Assembly: GCA_041874755.1 (NCBI GenBank)
Contig: CP102611.1
Location: 1 to 64,000, forward strand
Length of the DNA stretch: 64,000 nt
Origin: Chitinibacter sp. SCUT-21
GTDB lineage: Bacteria > Pseudomonadota > Gammaproteobacteria > Burkholderiales > Chitinibacteraceae
Reading direction: 5' to 3'
The notes under the pieces were generated by a model. That model did not search any database and had not been told where the DNA came from. It worked only from the letters and a program-made list of their open reading frames with translations. This document shows, one piece after another, positions 10,022-19,173 of this stretch; position 1 is the first letter of the stretch; each line of letters opens with the position of its first letter. The position numbers were made by a program, and so were the translations under genes.

Positions 10022-11871
10022 TTGCCAATGTGATGAATGAACAACAGCAATACAGCGCCAAAGCTTCTCCGTTCGCGCAGGCTTTTGTCGATTTACTGCG
10101 CCGCCAATGCCCCGATGCGCCACCCGATTTATTCGGCTTGGCGCTGCACGCGGCGAGCGCCACCGAGCGTGGTGACGTTTGCGTACCGATTCCTAGCCAT
10201 TACGCGCTCGATGATTGGTTTCAAACTGGCTTAGTCGGCCGCGCGGGCGATTTTACGCCGCTGATTGCCGAACACGGCCGGCTATATTTGGCGCGCTACC
10301 ACGCGTATGAAGCCAACCTCGCGGCGCAAATTCGCGCGCGTAGCGCTTTGCCAAGTTGCTTGGCGATGTCTGCGCCTGATTTGGCTGCGCAGATCAGCGC
10401 CTTGTTTGGCGATGCGGGCAGCGAAGTCGATTGGCAGCGCGTTGCGGCAGCGGCGGCGTTGCAAAAGCAATTAATGGTGATCAGCGGCGGCCCCGGCACG
10501 GGGAAAACAACGACAGTAGTGCGGCTATTGGCGCTGTTTCAAGCGCAACAACTGGCTATCGGCCAAGCACCGCTGAAAATCATGCTGGCCGCGCCAACCG
10601 GCAAGGCGGCCAATCGCATGCAAGAGGCGATCCGCCAAGCGCGCAGTAAATTGCCCGCACAATTGGTCGAGCTGATTCCTGACGCCGCCAGCACCTTGCA
10701 CCGCCTGCTGGGTTTTAAACCCAATACCGTGCAATTTCGCCATCACGCCGGCAACCCGCTGGCGCTCGATGTGCTGGTGGTCGACGAGGCATCGATGATT
10801 GATTTGGCGCTGATGAGTAAACTGCTCGACGCGCTGCCCGCCCATGCGCGGCTGGTGCTGCTCGGCGATAAAGATCAGCTCGCCTCGGTTGAAGCGGGCG
10901 CGGTGATGGGCGATTTGTGCGCTGATGTTGGCTTATCGCCCGCGTTTGCCGCGCAGCTTAGCGATTTGGTCGGCCAAACGATTAGCCCTGAATTCTCCCC
11001 CAGTATCATGGGCGACCATGTGATTACGCTGCAAAAAAGTTACCGTTTTTCGGGCGTAATTGGTCAGCTTGCCAAGGCGATTAATGGCGAGCAAAGCAAA
11101 AAGGTGTTTGCCCTTTTACAAACAGCTCTACAAGATGCCCTACAAGATCAAAGCGATGCGCCGCTACATTGGCGCGACGATAATCCAGCGCAGGCCGCCG
11201 CAGGCTTGCTTTCTCCGGTGTGGGCAGGCTATCAGCCGTATCTCGCTGCGGTCAAAGAATTTGCCGCGCGGCAGTCGATAGGCGAGGGGGCCGACGAAAC
11301 GGGTGATGGAAACCCGGATGAAAACGCCGCCAGCGTATTTGCCGCCTTTGATCAATTTCGCGTGCTCAGCCCCTTGCGTCGTGGCCTAGCCAGCGTTGAG
11401 CAAATCAATGCGCTGCTCGAGCAAAACCTCGCCAAACGCGGCCTGCGCCTGCCCGATCAAGCGTGGTACGCCGGCCGCGCAGTGCTGGTGCCGCAAAACC
11501 TGTACGAGCTCAATTTATTTAACGGCGATATTGGCATCACTTTGCCCGATGCCAGCGGCAAGCTGTGGGTGCATTTTCTCGATGCCGAAGGTCAAACCCG
11601 CAAAGTCGCCCCATCGCGGCTGGCCAGCGTCGAAACCGCATTCGCGCTCACCGTGCATAAATCGCAAGGCTCAGAATTTGCGCATGTGCTGCTACTGCTA
11701 CCCAGCAGCGAATCAGGCGCCAGCCAGCTCCTGAGCCGCGAATTGGTGTACACGGCGATCACCCGCGCTAAAGCCAAAGTCACCCTCTGGGGCGAAGCGA
11801 GCACGCTACGGCAAGCGATTGCCAAAAAGGTCGAGCGGCAATCGGGATTGGCGGAGAGGTTATTAAGGTAG
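10018..11871 (+). CDS. recD: Exodeoxyribonuclease V alpha subunit RecD
   Basis: A 617-residue 5'-3' SF1B helicase, the fast motor subunit of RecBCD; E. coli RecD is 608 residues. Walker A is at residues 157-164 (GGPGTGKT), the Walker B-type LVVDEASMIDLAL at about 257-269, and the C-terminal helicase motif TVHKSQGSEFAHVLLLLP with LVYTAITRAK is near 555-590. The start overlaps the recB stop (ATGA, 10018-10021); a second in-frame ATG a few codons later (MNEQQQ) is an alternative. It closes the recCBD operon; no obvious terminator follows before the AT-rich gene at 12063. Confidence 0.96.
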   Translation: MIANVMNEQQQYSAKASPFAQAFVDLLRRQCPDAPPDLFGLALHAASATERGDVCVPIPSHYALDDWFQTGLVGRAGDFTPLIAEHGRLYLARYHAYEANLAAQIRARSALPSCLAMSAPDLAAQISALFGDAGSEVDWQRVAAAAALQKQLMVISGGPGTGKTTTVVRLLALFQAQQLAIGQAPLKIMLAAPTGKAANRMQEAIRQARSKLPAQLVELIPDAASTLHRLLGFKPNTVQFRHHAGNPLALDVLVVDEASMIDLALMSKLLDALPAHARLVLLGDKDQLASVEAGAVMGDLCADVGLSPAFAAQLSDLVGQTISPEFSPSIMGDHVITLQKSYRFSGVIGQLAKAINGEQSKKVFALLQTALQDALQDQSDAPLHWRDDNPAQAAAGLLSPVWAGYQPYLAAVKEFAARQSIGEGADETGDGNPDENAASVFAAFDQFRVLSPLRRGLASVEQINALLEQNLAKRGLRLPDQAWYAGRAVLVPQNLYELNLFNGDIGITLPDASGKLWVHFLDAEGQTRKVAPSRLASVETAFALTVHKSQGSEFAHVLLLLPSSESGASQLLSRELVYTAITRAKAKVTLWGEASTLRQAIAKKVERQSGLAERLLR

Positions 11872-12062
11872 GGGGGCGAAGACATAATCTGGCAGTATTG
11901 CGTTTAATCAGATGAGGTTTGGCACCACATATGCACCCTTTGTGGCTTTGTAATTGATTTTCTTGAACGGTGTAATTTAGACGGGCGGGAGGTGGATTAG
12001 GTTGTAGTTCGAATTATTTTGACCTATCAAATAAAGTAATTTAAAACATACTGAGGTGTTTT

Positions 12063-12812
12063 ATGGTTAGTAATAATGTGCAAATACCGCTTAGTGAGCA
12101 AATAATCGCGCTATTAAAATATGCAGGGTCAGTGATTCAGTTTATAGCTAAAATGCAATTTGCATTAGAAGTCTCGAGAGGTAGGATTACACCAGGGTTG
12201 GTTTATTTGATTAAATTACATTCAGATGTTGATGATGCTGGAAATTTTATTGTAGAGGTTGTTCATAATATTGATTCAAATGATATGTACGCTAGAAAGG
12301 TTGTTTTGCAGCTTTCAAGATGTCGGGAGTTGAATTTAAATTTTGAAAAAAGTTTGCGTGAGCTGGAAGATTTTATTTTTGGAGATCGCATAAAGGATGA
12401 TTTTTTGCCAGAGGAAGTTGAAGCTGCAAAAGAAAAGTTTTTAGTTTTAACTTCTCAGTGGAATACCTTTAGTAAAAAGGTAGTGTTAGACTCAGTTGAG
12501 GACTATCGTGATGGAAAATACTCACCTGCAGCATCAACTTATTTTGATGAAGTTAAGGCAGCGTGGTTTTTAAAAGGTGTACCCCCCTCTTTTGAAAGAA
12601 TAGAATTGATGGTGAAAGATTATGGTGACGATGACTTGGCACTAGAGAAAGCGCTGTCGAAATTAAAAGATGATTTTGGCCCTTTTGGAAGCAGTGAAGC
12701 GGCTAAAGAGCACTATGAACAAGTTAAATCGCAAGTTGCAGCACTTGGTGGGGATAGTTTCCCTCAAAAATTTGGTTTGGTAAAAATGCTAGGACTTGAT
12801 TTAGCGTCGTAA
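12063..12812 (+). CDS. Uncharacterised 249-residue protein, AT-rich orphan
   Basis: I do not recognise this protein. It is a 249-residue, apparently soluble and mostly helical sequence without a signal peptide or clear transmembrane span. The N-terminal third is hydrophobic and mixed, the middle is charged (EDFIFGDRIKDDFLPEEVEAAKEKF), and the C-terminal third is acidic with lysines, followed by a GGDSFPQKFGLVKMLGLDL tail. GAGGTG at 12053-12058 precedes the ATG at good spacing. Base composition and codon choice (many TTT, AAA, GAT and TTA codons) differ sharply from recD upstream and the DUF3616 gene downstream, which suggests recent acquisition. A TTGACC at 12019-12024 with TAAAAC at 12042-12047 is a weak promoter candidate. 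Function unknown. Confidence 0.7.
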   Translation: MVSNNVQIPLSEQIIALLKYAGSVIQFIAKMQFALEVSRGRITPGLVYLIKLHSDVDDAGNFIVEVVHNIDSNDMYARKVVLQLSRCRELNLNFEKSLRELEDFIFGDRIKDDFLPEEVEAAKEKFLVLTSQWNTFSKKVVLDSVEDYRDGKYSPAASTYFDEVKAAWFLKGVPPSFERIELMVKDYGDDDLALEKALSKLKDDFGPFGSSEAAKEHYEQVKSQVAALGGDSFPQKFGLVKMLGLDLAS

Positions 12813-12915
12813 TTATTGCTCCGCATATATCTTACCCAAATCGATTGCTCTTCGCATATTTCCGCTGCGCAGCGAATACGCCTTACGGTATTAGAGTATG
12901 TCTCTGCGGATCAAT

Positions 12916-12941
12916 GGTATAAATGGCTGCAGCCATATACC
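12916..12941 (-). repeat. GGTAT...ATACC hairpin at the DUF3616 stop codon
   Basis: On the minus strand the last G of the TAG stop (12941-12943) begins GGTATATGGCTG, which pairs with CAGCCATTTATACC with one bulged base. It is a member of the hairpin family also seen at 14129, 28440, 40298, 41257 and 55715. Confidence 0.5.
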
Positions 12942-14035
12942 TACTTTCGAGCCAATAAATCGCCGAGCACCACCTGTTCTGCCGGTTGGCGCTGTGGCGA
13001 TGGGGCGTCGTACAGGGTTAGCCATTGCGGCGTTTTGCTTAAGCTGGCGGGTAGGCAGGTAATCACTTCGGCGCGATCTTGGCCGATGCCGTACGGCAGC
13101 GATAATTCCTCGGTTGGGCCGTCGCTTTCCCACAGTACTTCATCGACCTTAGGGTCAACCGCGGCCAGCGCTTGGGCGGCGTTGCGCCATTTAAATAGCC
13201 GGATTGCACCATCGAGCACCATGGTGGGGCCAGCCAGAATAAACAAATCATCGCCATGCCAGTGCAGATCACGTACGCCAAGGCCGGCGAGGCGGATGAA
13301 GTGTTTGCGCAGCTTTTTGCCCGATTCGGCAATTTTGCCCAACCGCAGCTCGTCGCCTTTTTCTTTGATTTGCACTTCCAAAAGGCCCGAGTAGCCGCGC
13401 AGCACCGGCCCGCGCAGGCCGAGCAAAATGCGCGTGTCGTCCACCGCAATGCCTTCAATATCAAAGCCATTATCCTTGCCCGGTATCGCCAGATAAGCTT
13501 GATAGTGGCGATCTTTGGCCAGCAGTTTGGTTAAATCATTACCTAGGGTATCGCCACGTAGGCGTTTAGATGAAAGCCCTGTATCGCTATGCTTAATGAG
13601 GGTATGTCCTTCTGGTGTGGCTTGCACGGCCACGCGTGCCAACAGGCAACGGTTGCCGTCGTGGCTGACCGTGGCAAGGCGTTTGAGGTTTTCTGTACTG
13701 CTGCGATCGGCTTTCGGCGCTTTGCGTTTGAGCCCATGCGAGCCAACCAGCCACAGATAGCCGCCGTGATAATCAAGCCCTTCGATATCGGCTTCGATCT
13801 CGGCCGCATCGGGTAAATCGAGCACTTCGGCCAGCGGAAAGTGGCGCGCTTGGCCAAAGCGGAGTTTTTCTTTGCCCACCGGCGGCAGTTTACTTAGCCG
13901 GTCCAGCCCACAGGCCTCATCCCCCGCCACCCACAGCTCTTCGCCAATAAAAGCAGCGCCAGAAAGATTGGCGTGCACCAATTGTTCGCCAGCAAATTCT
14001 AGCCGGACGGCATGCGGGATAATATGACGGGGCAT
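12941..14035 (-). CDS. DUF3616 family protein, predicted beta-propeller
   Basis: A 364-residue protein matching the DUF3616 family as I recall it. It opens with sequences such as HANLSGAAFIGEELWVAGDEA and has repeated short beta-strand phrases (DIEGLDYHGGYLWLVGSHGLKRK, DIEGIAVDDTRILLGLRGPVLRGYSGLLEV, DLHWHGDDLFILAGPT). These are typical of propeller-like proteins that evaluate phytase/esterase-type or strictosidine-synthase-like folds. No signal peptide is evident, so it is probably cytoplasmic. The biochemical role is not established. It is transcribed alone, leftward, with a hairpin beginning at its stop codon and another (14129-14163) in its upstream spacer. An open frame on the opposite strand at 12816-13394 is a shadow. 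Confidence 0.8.
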   Translation of the reverse strand: MPRHIIPHAVRLEFAGEQLVHANLSGAAFIGEELWVAGDEACGLDRLSKLPPVGKEKLRFGQARHFPLAEVLDLPDAAEIEADIEGLDYHGGYLWLVGSHGLKRKAPKADRSSTENLKRLATVSHDGNRCLLARVAVQATPEGHTLIKHSDTGLSSKRLRGDTLGNDLTKLLAKDRHYQAYLAIPGKDNGFDIEGIAVDDTRILLGLRGPVLRGYSGLLEVQIKEKGDELRLGKIAESGKKLRKHFIRLAGLGVRDLHWHGDDLFILAGPTMVLDGAIRLFKWRNAAQALAAVDPKVDEVLWESDGPTEELSLPYGIGQDRAEVITCLPASLSKTPQWLTLYDAPSPQRQPAEQVVLGDLLARK

Positions 14036-14128
14036 TGTGTATCCTGAATTTAAAACAATTGAAGTCTTAGCTTAACATGACTTTTATGTTTTGGTGGTGT
14101 CAGGGTTTGGTGTGGGTATATTGATCTG

Positions 14129-14163
14129 AGGTATATATGATAAATACTTTGGTCCATATACCT
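14129..14163. repeat. GGTAT...ATACC inverted repeat
   Basis: AGGTATAT (14129-14136) pairs with ATATACCT (14156-14163) across a 19-nt loop, in the spacer between the esterase terminator and the DUF3616 start. Unlike most other members it is not at a stop codon. Confidence 0.4.
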
Positions 14164-14277
14164 TGTGAATTTAAGGGTTGGCTTTACCAAGTTCGCGTGG
14201 TGAATATAAGAAGGGTTTTTTGACCACCATTACGAAAAGGCGCGAGCGGCAATCAGGGCTGTATTTATTCGCTCAAT

Positions 14278-14308
14278 AAAAAACCGAGCATTAAGCTCGG
14301 CTTTTTTT
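14278..14308 (-). terminator. Rho-independent terminator of the esterase operon
   Basis: On the minus strand CCGAGC and GCTCGG form a stem with a five-base loop, followed by TTTTTT. It begins right at the esterase stop codon. An A-rich run on the other side makes it potentially bidirectional. Confidence 0.75.
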
Positions 14309-14978
14309 ACGCTAATCGCTGTGCAATAAATTGCCCAATCAGCTGAATCTCCGGCAGGCAGACCGAGTGTTGGATGGGGTAGGTTTGCCATGTCACGTTT
14401 ACGCCCAAATCGGCGATGTATTGTTTGGCTTTTTCACCCAAGCTAATGCCGACCACAGGGTCGTGGCTGCCGTGGGCGGCCAAGAGTGGTGTGGCTTGGT
14501 TGTTGGCGATGCTGTCTTTGCTCAGCAATTCTTCGGCTGGCAAATAGGTTGATAAGCAGACGATGCCAGCCAGCGCTTCGGAATGCGTTAAACCTGCGGT
14601 ATAGGCAATCGCGCCGCCTTGGGAAAAGCCCGCCAGAATGATACGGCTGGTGGGTATGCCTTTGGCGTTTTGATCTGCGATTAAATCGCGTACATATTGC
14701 ACGCTTTGCTTGACGCCAGCCACGTCGGCTTGGCGGCTGATTTGGTCGAAATGCACAATGTCGTACCAAGCGCGCATCACATAGCCGTTGTTGCAGGTGA
14801 TTGGCATCGTTGGTGCGTGTGGGAAAATAAAGCGCACGGCTAAATCGGCGGGCAGGCCCAGTTCAGGCACAATCGGCGCAAAGTCATTGCCATCGGCACC
14901 TAGGCCATGCAGCCAGATCACTGCGGCGGTCGGGTTGCTGCCGGTTTCGATTTCAACACAAGGTAGTAGATTGCTCAT
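14307..14978 (-). CDS. Carboxylesterase / phospholipase-like alpha/beta hydrolase
   Basis: A 223-residue cytoplasmic alpha/beta hydrolase of the acyl-protein thioesterase/carboxylesterase II family. The oxyanion-side motif is VIWLHGLGADGNDF (about residues 20-33), the nucleophile Ser lies in ILAGFSQGGAIA, the acid in AAHGSHDPVVGISLG and the catalytic His in YPIQHSVCLPEI. It is last in a leftward run with mog (25 nt upstream), the HAD phosphatase and darP. It hydrolyses short-chain or acyl esters; the physiological substrate is unknown. Confidence 0.9.
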   Translation of the reverse strand: MSNLLPCVEIETGSNPTAAVIWLHGLGADGNDFAPIVPELGLPADLAVRFIFPHAPTMPITCNNGYVMRAWYDIVHFDQISRQADVAGVKQSVQYVRDLIADQNAKGIPTSRIILAGFSQGGAIAYTAGLTHSEALAGIVCLSTYLPAEELLSKDSIANNQATPLLAAHGSHDPVVGISLGEKAKQYIADLGVNVTWQTYPIQHSVCLPEIQLIGQFIAQRLA

Positions 14979-15003
14979 CGTTATTCTCTATTGATTGGGC
15001 TAA

Positions 15004-15591
15004 TTACTGTGGGGCGCGAATCGCGGCTTTGGGGCGAAATGCGGCGACAACGGTGCTGTGCGTTTCCACATATGGGCCTTCGAGCAGCTGAATACAGTAG
15101 GGCACCGAGGCGAAAATACCGTGAACTAGTACTTTGCCATCTGCGTCTTTAACACCTTCCAGCGTTTCTTTAATCGATTTGGGCTGGCCGGGCAGGTTTA
15201 AAATCAGGCTGCTGCCGCGAATCACACCCACTTGGCGCGATAAGATGGCGGTGGGCACATAGTGCAGGCTGATTTGGCGCATTTGCTCGCCAAAGCCGGG
15301 CATTTCGCGCTCGGCAATCGCCAGCGTTGCATCGGGCGTCACGTCGCGTTTAGCCGGGCCAGTGCCGCCGGTCGTCAGCACCAGATGGCAATGCTGATTG
15401 TCGACTAGATCAATCAGCGTCGCTTCAATGGTGGACTGCTCGTCGGCAATCAGGCGGCTAACGATTTCGATTGGGCTGGATATGGCTTGGCTTAGCCACT
15501 CTTGCAAGGCTGGAATGCCTTTGTCTTCGTACACGCCGCTGCTGGCGCGATCGGACACCGATACTAGGCCTATTTTCAATACATCATTCAT
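15004..15591 (-). CDS. mog: Molybdopterin adenylyltransferase MogA
   Basis: A 195-residue MoCF-biosynthesis-domain protein that adenylylates molybdopterin before molybdate insertion. The MogA start (KIGLVSVSDRASSGVYEDKGIPAL) and the active-site region LVLTTGGTGPAKRDVTPDAT are clear, followed by MPGFGEQMR and SLILNLPGQPKSIKETL. E. coli MogA has the same length (195 residues). Its start overlaps the end of the upstream HAD phosphatase gene by 8 nt. No other molybdenum cofactor gene is in the window. Confidence 0.93.
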   Translation of the reverse strand: MNDVLKIGLVSVSDRASSGVYEDKGIPALQEWLSQAISSPIEIVSRLIADEQSTIEATLIDLVDNQHCHLVLTTGGTGPAKRDVTPDATLAIAEREMPGFGEQMRQISLHYVPTAILSRQVGVIRGSSLILNLPGQPKSIKETLEGVKDADGKVLVHGIFASVPYCIQLLEGPYVETHSTVVAAFRPKAAIRAPQ

Positions 15592-16237
15592 TGGATTTAA
15601 TGCTCACGTTCAGCGTGTGCTCGGCGTTTTGTAACGACACCTGCGCATAATGATCGATTTGCCACTGGGTCAGGCCGCTATTATCCTGCCCACCCGCAGC
15701 CGTGACCAAGCATACCGCCGCGCCTGCCGCGTGGGCCGAGCGCACGCCGGCGCTGGCGTCTTCGAACGCCAAGCATTGATCGGCGGTTAGGCCCAGTTTG
15801 GCGGCGCCCATTTGAAATGGCGCAGGATGCGGTTTGCCATCTTTAACGTCGTCCGCACCTACGATATGCGTTGGCAGCGGCAAGCCAGCGAAGGCCAATT
15901 TAGCCAAGGCCAAATCACGTGGCGCTGAGGTGACCACCGCCCATTGATTGGGGTCTAGGCTGGCGAGCAATTCCTGCGCGCCAGCAATCGCCACCGTGCC
16001 TTCTAAGGTTAGCGCTTCTTCAGCCAGTAGCAGCTCAACTTCGCTTTGCGCATCCAGATGCGGCGCAACGATTTGGATGGTTTCAACGCCACGGCGGCCG
16101 TGCATGACGGCTTGGATGTGCGCAAAATCGAGCTTGTGCCGTGCGGCCCAATTGCGCCATAGCGCTTCGATACACTGGCGCGAATCAACCAAGGTACCGT
16201 CCATGTCAAACAATAAACCTTTTACGGCAATACTCAT
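15584..16237 (-). CDS. HAD-superfamily sugar-phosphatase-like hydrolase
   Basis: A 217-residue HAD subfamily IA enzyme. Motif I is FDMDGTLVDS (nucleophile and acid Asp pair, residues about 10-19), motif II is VVTSAPRD, the motif III Lys lies in DVKDGKPHPAPF, and motif IV is CLAFEDASAGVRSAHAAGA. The sequence resembles YfbT/YniC-type sugar phosphatases; the precise phosphomonoester is not predictable. It overlaps mog by 8 nt and lies 48 nt downstream of darP, all leftward. Confidence 0.88.
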   Translation of the reverse strand: MSIAVKGLLFDMDGTLVDSRQCIEALWRNWAARHKLDFAHIQAVMHGRRGVETIQIVAPHLDAQSEVELLLAEEALTLEGTVAIAGAQELLASLDPNQWAVVTSAPRDLALAKLAFAGLPLPTHIVGADDVKDGKPHPAPFQMGAAKLGLTADQCLAFEDASAGVRSAHAAGAAVCLVTAAGGQDNSGLTQWQIDHYAQVSLQNAEHTLNVSIKSNE

Positions 16238-16285
16238 TTGCGCTGTCCTTGTGCTGATTGACCTTGTCCGTGGCGGCTTCTTGGG

Positions 16286-16861
16286 TTACTCGTCGTTATC
16301 TTCTTCGTCTGTGTCCGTGTCGCCACCCAAACTCGGCAAGGCCGGCTCTTTGATATAGGTTTTGATCAGCTGGAATAATTCACGGTAGGCTTTGGGCGCA
16401 ACTTGTTTGCCGCTTTCCTGCGCTTGGCGCTCTTTGGCGGCATTACGCACCAATTGGCGCAAATGCTGAATATCCACGTCGGGAAAATCAGCAATAAATT
16501 GTTCGACCGTTTTTGAATCGGCCAACATTTTTTCGCGCAGCCGTTCTACTTGATGTAGCCAAGCGGTGTGCTTGTCCGAATCGCCATTGAGCGCATCTAA
16601 AAACGCATAAATCGGCGCGGGGTCGATATCGCGCATTAATTTGCCGACGTATTGCTTGTGGCGGGCGATCGCGCCGTTGGCGGTGATGCGTTTGCCTTCG
16701 GCTAGCGCGTCAACCAGCTTTTCGGGCAGGTTGAGTGGCGCTAATTGCTTGATGCTGTACGTCATTAACGTTGCACCGAGCTCTTGCAAGGCATTGGCTT
16801 CTCGTTTTAATTGAGATTTGCTAACGCCTTCGATTTCATCATCGTGTTGTGGTTTGGCCAT
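16286..16861 (-). CDS. darP: Dual-action ribosomal maturation protein DarP (YjgA)
   Basis: A 191-residue DUF615-family protein. The N-terminal pattern SKSQLKREANALQELGATL and the arginine/lysine-rich helical body (LPEKLVDALAEGKRITANGAIARHKQYVGKLMRDID) are diagnostic for YjgA, which acts in late 50S subunit assembly. The C-terminus is an acidic tail. In many proteobacteria this gene lies divergent to pmbA/tldE, exactly as here (pmbA starts at 16959), which supports the assignment. It heads the leftward run to the esterase. Confidence 0.93.
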   Translation of the reverse strand: MAKPQHDDEIEGVSKSQLKREANALQELGATLMTYSIKQLAPLNLPEKLVDALAEGKRITANGAIARHKQYVGKLMRDIDPAPIYAFLDALNGDSDKHTAWLHQVERLREKMLADSKTVEQFIADFPDVDIQHLRQLVRNAAKERQAQESGKQVAPKAYRELFQLIKTYIKEPALPSLGGDTDTDEEDNDE

Positions 16862-16958
16862 TTTGGATATCTATGCTCGGTACAAAAGCAGTATGATAAC
16901 AAACTTGGGCTTGTGATGCCTTGGAACTACCTTCATCAACCTATACGGAATTTACTCA

Positions 16959-18290
16959 GTGTCTGAATTCAGCTTTAGCGAAAATGATTTACGACAATTG
17001 GCCAGCCAAGTGCTGGATCTGGCTCAGCAGCAAGGCGCCAGCGCGTGTGATGTCGAGGTTTCGGAAGGCTCAGGGCAAAATATTTCGGTGCGACTCGATG
17101 AAGTCGAAACCATTGAATACAACCGCGATAAAGGCGTGAGCGTCACTGTTTATCTCGGCCAGCAAAAAGGCCACGCCAGCACCAGCGATTTCTCGCCACA
17201 GGCGCTCTCGGATACCGTCAAAGCGGCGCTGGCGATCGCCAAATACACCGCGGCGGATGAATTTGCTGGCCAAGCCGATCCCAAGCGTTTGTGCACGGTG
17301 TTTCCTGATCTGGATTTATACCATCCATGGGATTTATCAGTAGAACGCGCGATTGAATTGGCGCGCGAATGCGAGCAGGCCGCGCTGGCCGTGGACGAGC
17401 GCATTGATAATTCGGACGGCGCAACGGTGTCGACTTCTGCTTCGCGCTGGGTGTACGGCAATTCGCAAGGCTTTATTGGTGCTGGCACCAGCACGCGCTA
17501 CAGCGTATCGGCGGCGGTGATCGCCGAAGACGATAGTGGCATGCAGCGTGATTACTGGTATACCGCTGCGCGCGCCGCGTCTGATTTGGAAGCTGCTGTA
17601 GCAGTAGGGCGCAAAGCGGGCGAGCGCACCGTGCGCCGCCTTGGTGCGCGTCGCCTGAAAACGGGTACTTATCCGGTGTTGTTTGAAGCATCTGTCGCCA
17701 GCTCGCTGATTGGTCACTGGGTGCAAGCGGTGTCGGGCAGCAGCTTGTATCGCAAATCGAGTTTCCTCGTCGATAGCTTGGGTAAATCGGTGTTTGCTCC
17801 GTGCGTAACGATTACAGAAGATCCATTCACGCCGCGTGGTTTTGCCAGCGGTGCGTTTGACGCTGAAGGTGTGGCCACTGCAGCACGTACCGTGGTCGAT
17901 CAAGGCATTCAGCAGGGGTATTTCCTTGGGAGCTATTCTGCACGCAAGCTAGGGATGGATACCACCGGTAATGCAGGTGGCCCGCATAATCTATTTGTCG
18001 CGCCAACCGATGTAGCAAGCAGCCTGCTGGCCAAAATGGGCACCGGCTTGTTGGTGACTGAACTTTTGGGCCACGGTATCAATATGGTGACGGGCGATTA
18101 TTCGCGCGGTGCGGCGGGTTTCTGGGTCGAAAACGGCATCATTCAATATCCGGTTGAAGAAATCACCATTGCGGGCAACTTGCGCGATATGTACCAACGC
18201 ATTGTCGCGGTAGGCGACGACGCGCTGGCATCAAGCAGCCGCAAAGTCGGTGCGATATTGATCGAAAGCATGACCGTGGCGGGTGATTAA
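16959..18290 (+). CDS. pmbA: Metalloprotease PmbA/TldE
   Basis: A 443-residue member of the TldD/PmbA family. TldD-TldE heterodimers are proteases that mature microcins and related modified peptides and degrade unfolded peptides. Family features are EVSEGSGQNISVRLDEVETIEYNRDKG near the start and the C-terminal GLLVTELLGHGINMVTGDYSRGAAGFWVENG. The TldE partner lacks the full HExxxH zinc site of TldD, as expected. The start is GTG (MSEFSF) with a weak GGAA upstream at 16947-16950. tldD is not in the window. The stop overlaps the next gene as TAATG. Confidence 0.94.
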   Translation: MSEFSFSENDLRQLASQVLDLAQQQGASACDVEVSEGSGQNISVRLDEVETIEYNRDKGVSVTVYLGQQKGHASTSDFSPQALSDTVKAALAIAKYTAADEFAGQADPKRLCTVFPDLDLYHPWDLSVERAIELARECEQAALAVDERIDNSDGATVSTSASRWVYGNSQGFIGAGTSTRYSVSAAVIAEDDSGMQRDYWYTAARAASDLEAAVAVGRKAGERTVRRLGARRLKTGTYPVLFEASVASSLIGHWVQAVSGSSLYRKSSFLVDSLGKSVFAPCVTITEDPFTPRGFASGAFDAEGVATAARTVVDQGIQQGYFLGSYSARKLGMDTTGNAGGPHNLFVAPTDVASSLLAKMGTGLLVTELLGHGINMVTGDYSRGAAGFWVENGIIQYPVEEITIAGNLRDMYQRIVAVGDDALASSSRKVGAILIESMTVAGD

Positions 18291-18922
18291 TGAGCGCGCC
18301 GCTTGAGCGTCCAGCCTATTGGTCGCAAGCCACGCAAGAGTTGGCGGCGGCCGATGCGGTTATGGCACGGCTGATTGCGCAATATCCAGACGTCAATTTG
18401 CGCACGCGTGGCGACGCATTTCATACCTTGGCGCGCTCGATTGTCGGCCAGCAAATTTCGGTCAAAGCCGCCGATTCGGTGTGGAATAAGCTCGCAACTT
18501 TTTTGGGCGATGTGAACAGCCGTGCGGTTCTCGCTGCTAGTGTGGAAGAACTGCGCGCCTGCGGTTTATCGCAGCGCAAAGTCGAATACCTGAGCGATCT
18601 AGCACGCCACCACCACGAGGGTCGGCTCGACCCGAGCGACTGGCACGATTGGGACGATGAAGCCGTCATTAAAGAGCTGGTGTCGATTCGCGGCATTGGG
18701 CGCTGGACGGCGGAGATGTTTCTGATTTTTTACCTCACCCGCCCGAACGTGCTGCCGCTGGACGATATCGGCCTGATTCGCGGCATCGCCGAGCATTACC
18801 ACGCTGGCGAGCGAAAATCGCGTGCTGAACTCAAACAACTGGCTGAGCAATGGCAGCCATGGTGCTCGGTAGCCACGTGGTATTTGTGGCGCAGCCTTGA
18901 TCCCGTGCCGGTTGAGTATTGA
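18290..18922 (+). CDS. DNA-3-methyladenine glycosylase II, HhH-GPD type
   Basis: A 210-residue AlkA-like base-excision glycosylase that removes alkylated purines. The helix-hairpin-helix is LVSIRGIGRWTAEMFLIFYL (about residues 125-144), and the catalytic Asp lies in VLPLDDIGL (second D). It corresponds to the compact AlkA core (about 205 residues) without the N-terminal domain of E. coli AlkA. The ATG overlaps the pmbA stop (TAATG), so it is translationally coupled. A strong terminator follows at 18970. Confidence 0.92.
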   Translation: MSAPLERPAYWSQATQELAAADAVMARLIAQYPDVNLRTRGDAFHTLARSIVGQQISVKAADSVWNKLATFLGDVNSRAVLAASVEELRACGLSQRKVEYLSDLARHHHEGRLDPSDWHDWDDEAVIKELVSIRGIGRWTAEMFLIFYLTRPNVLPLDDIGLIRGIAEHYHAGERKSRAELKQLAEQWQPWCSVATWYLWRSLDPVPVEY

Positions 18923-18969
18923 TTTTTAGGCGGGCATTTTGGTGCGCTGCTATTGGTAATTTGCAAAAA

Positions 18970-18997
18970 CCGTCACACACAATGTGACGGTTTTTTT
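18970..18997 (+). terminator. Rho-independent terminator after pmbA-alkA
   Basis: CCGTCACA (18970-18977) pairs with TGTGACGG (18983-18990) around a five-base loop and is followed by seven T residues. Confidence 0.9.
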
Positions 18998-19173
18998 ACG
19001 CGCGCTCTACCACGTTCAGACTTTATTGTGTGCTTTATGTGCCTAAAAATAGAGCTAGTGTGTGAATGGTGCCACTTGTCAGCTAGGCCTGTAAGGTTCT
19101 ACCAAAGTGAGAGAATCTAAATTAGAATCGCCGAAAAATCATAAAAATCAAAATATTATCGCTTAAGGGCGGA

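Noticed and set aside
12816..13394. Open frame of 192 codons on the plus strand
   Set aside because: It lies opposite the well-supported DUF3616 gene, has no ribosome site, and its composition reflects the antisense of that gene.
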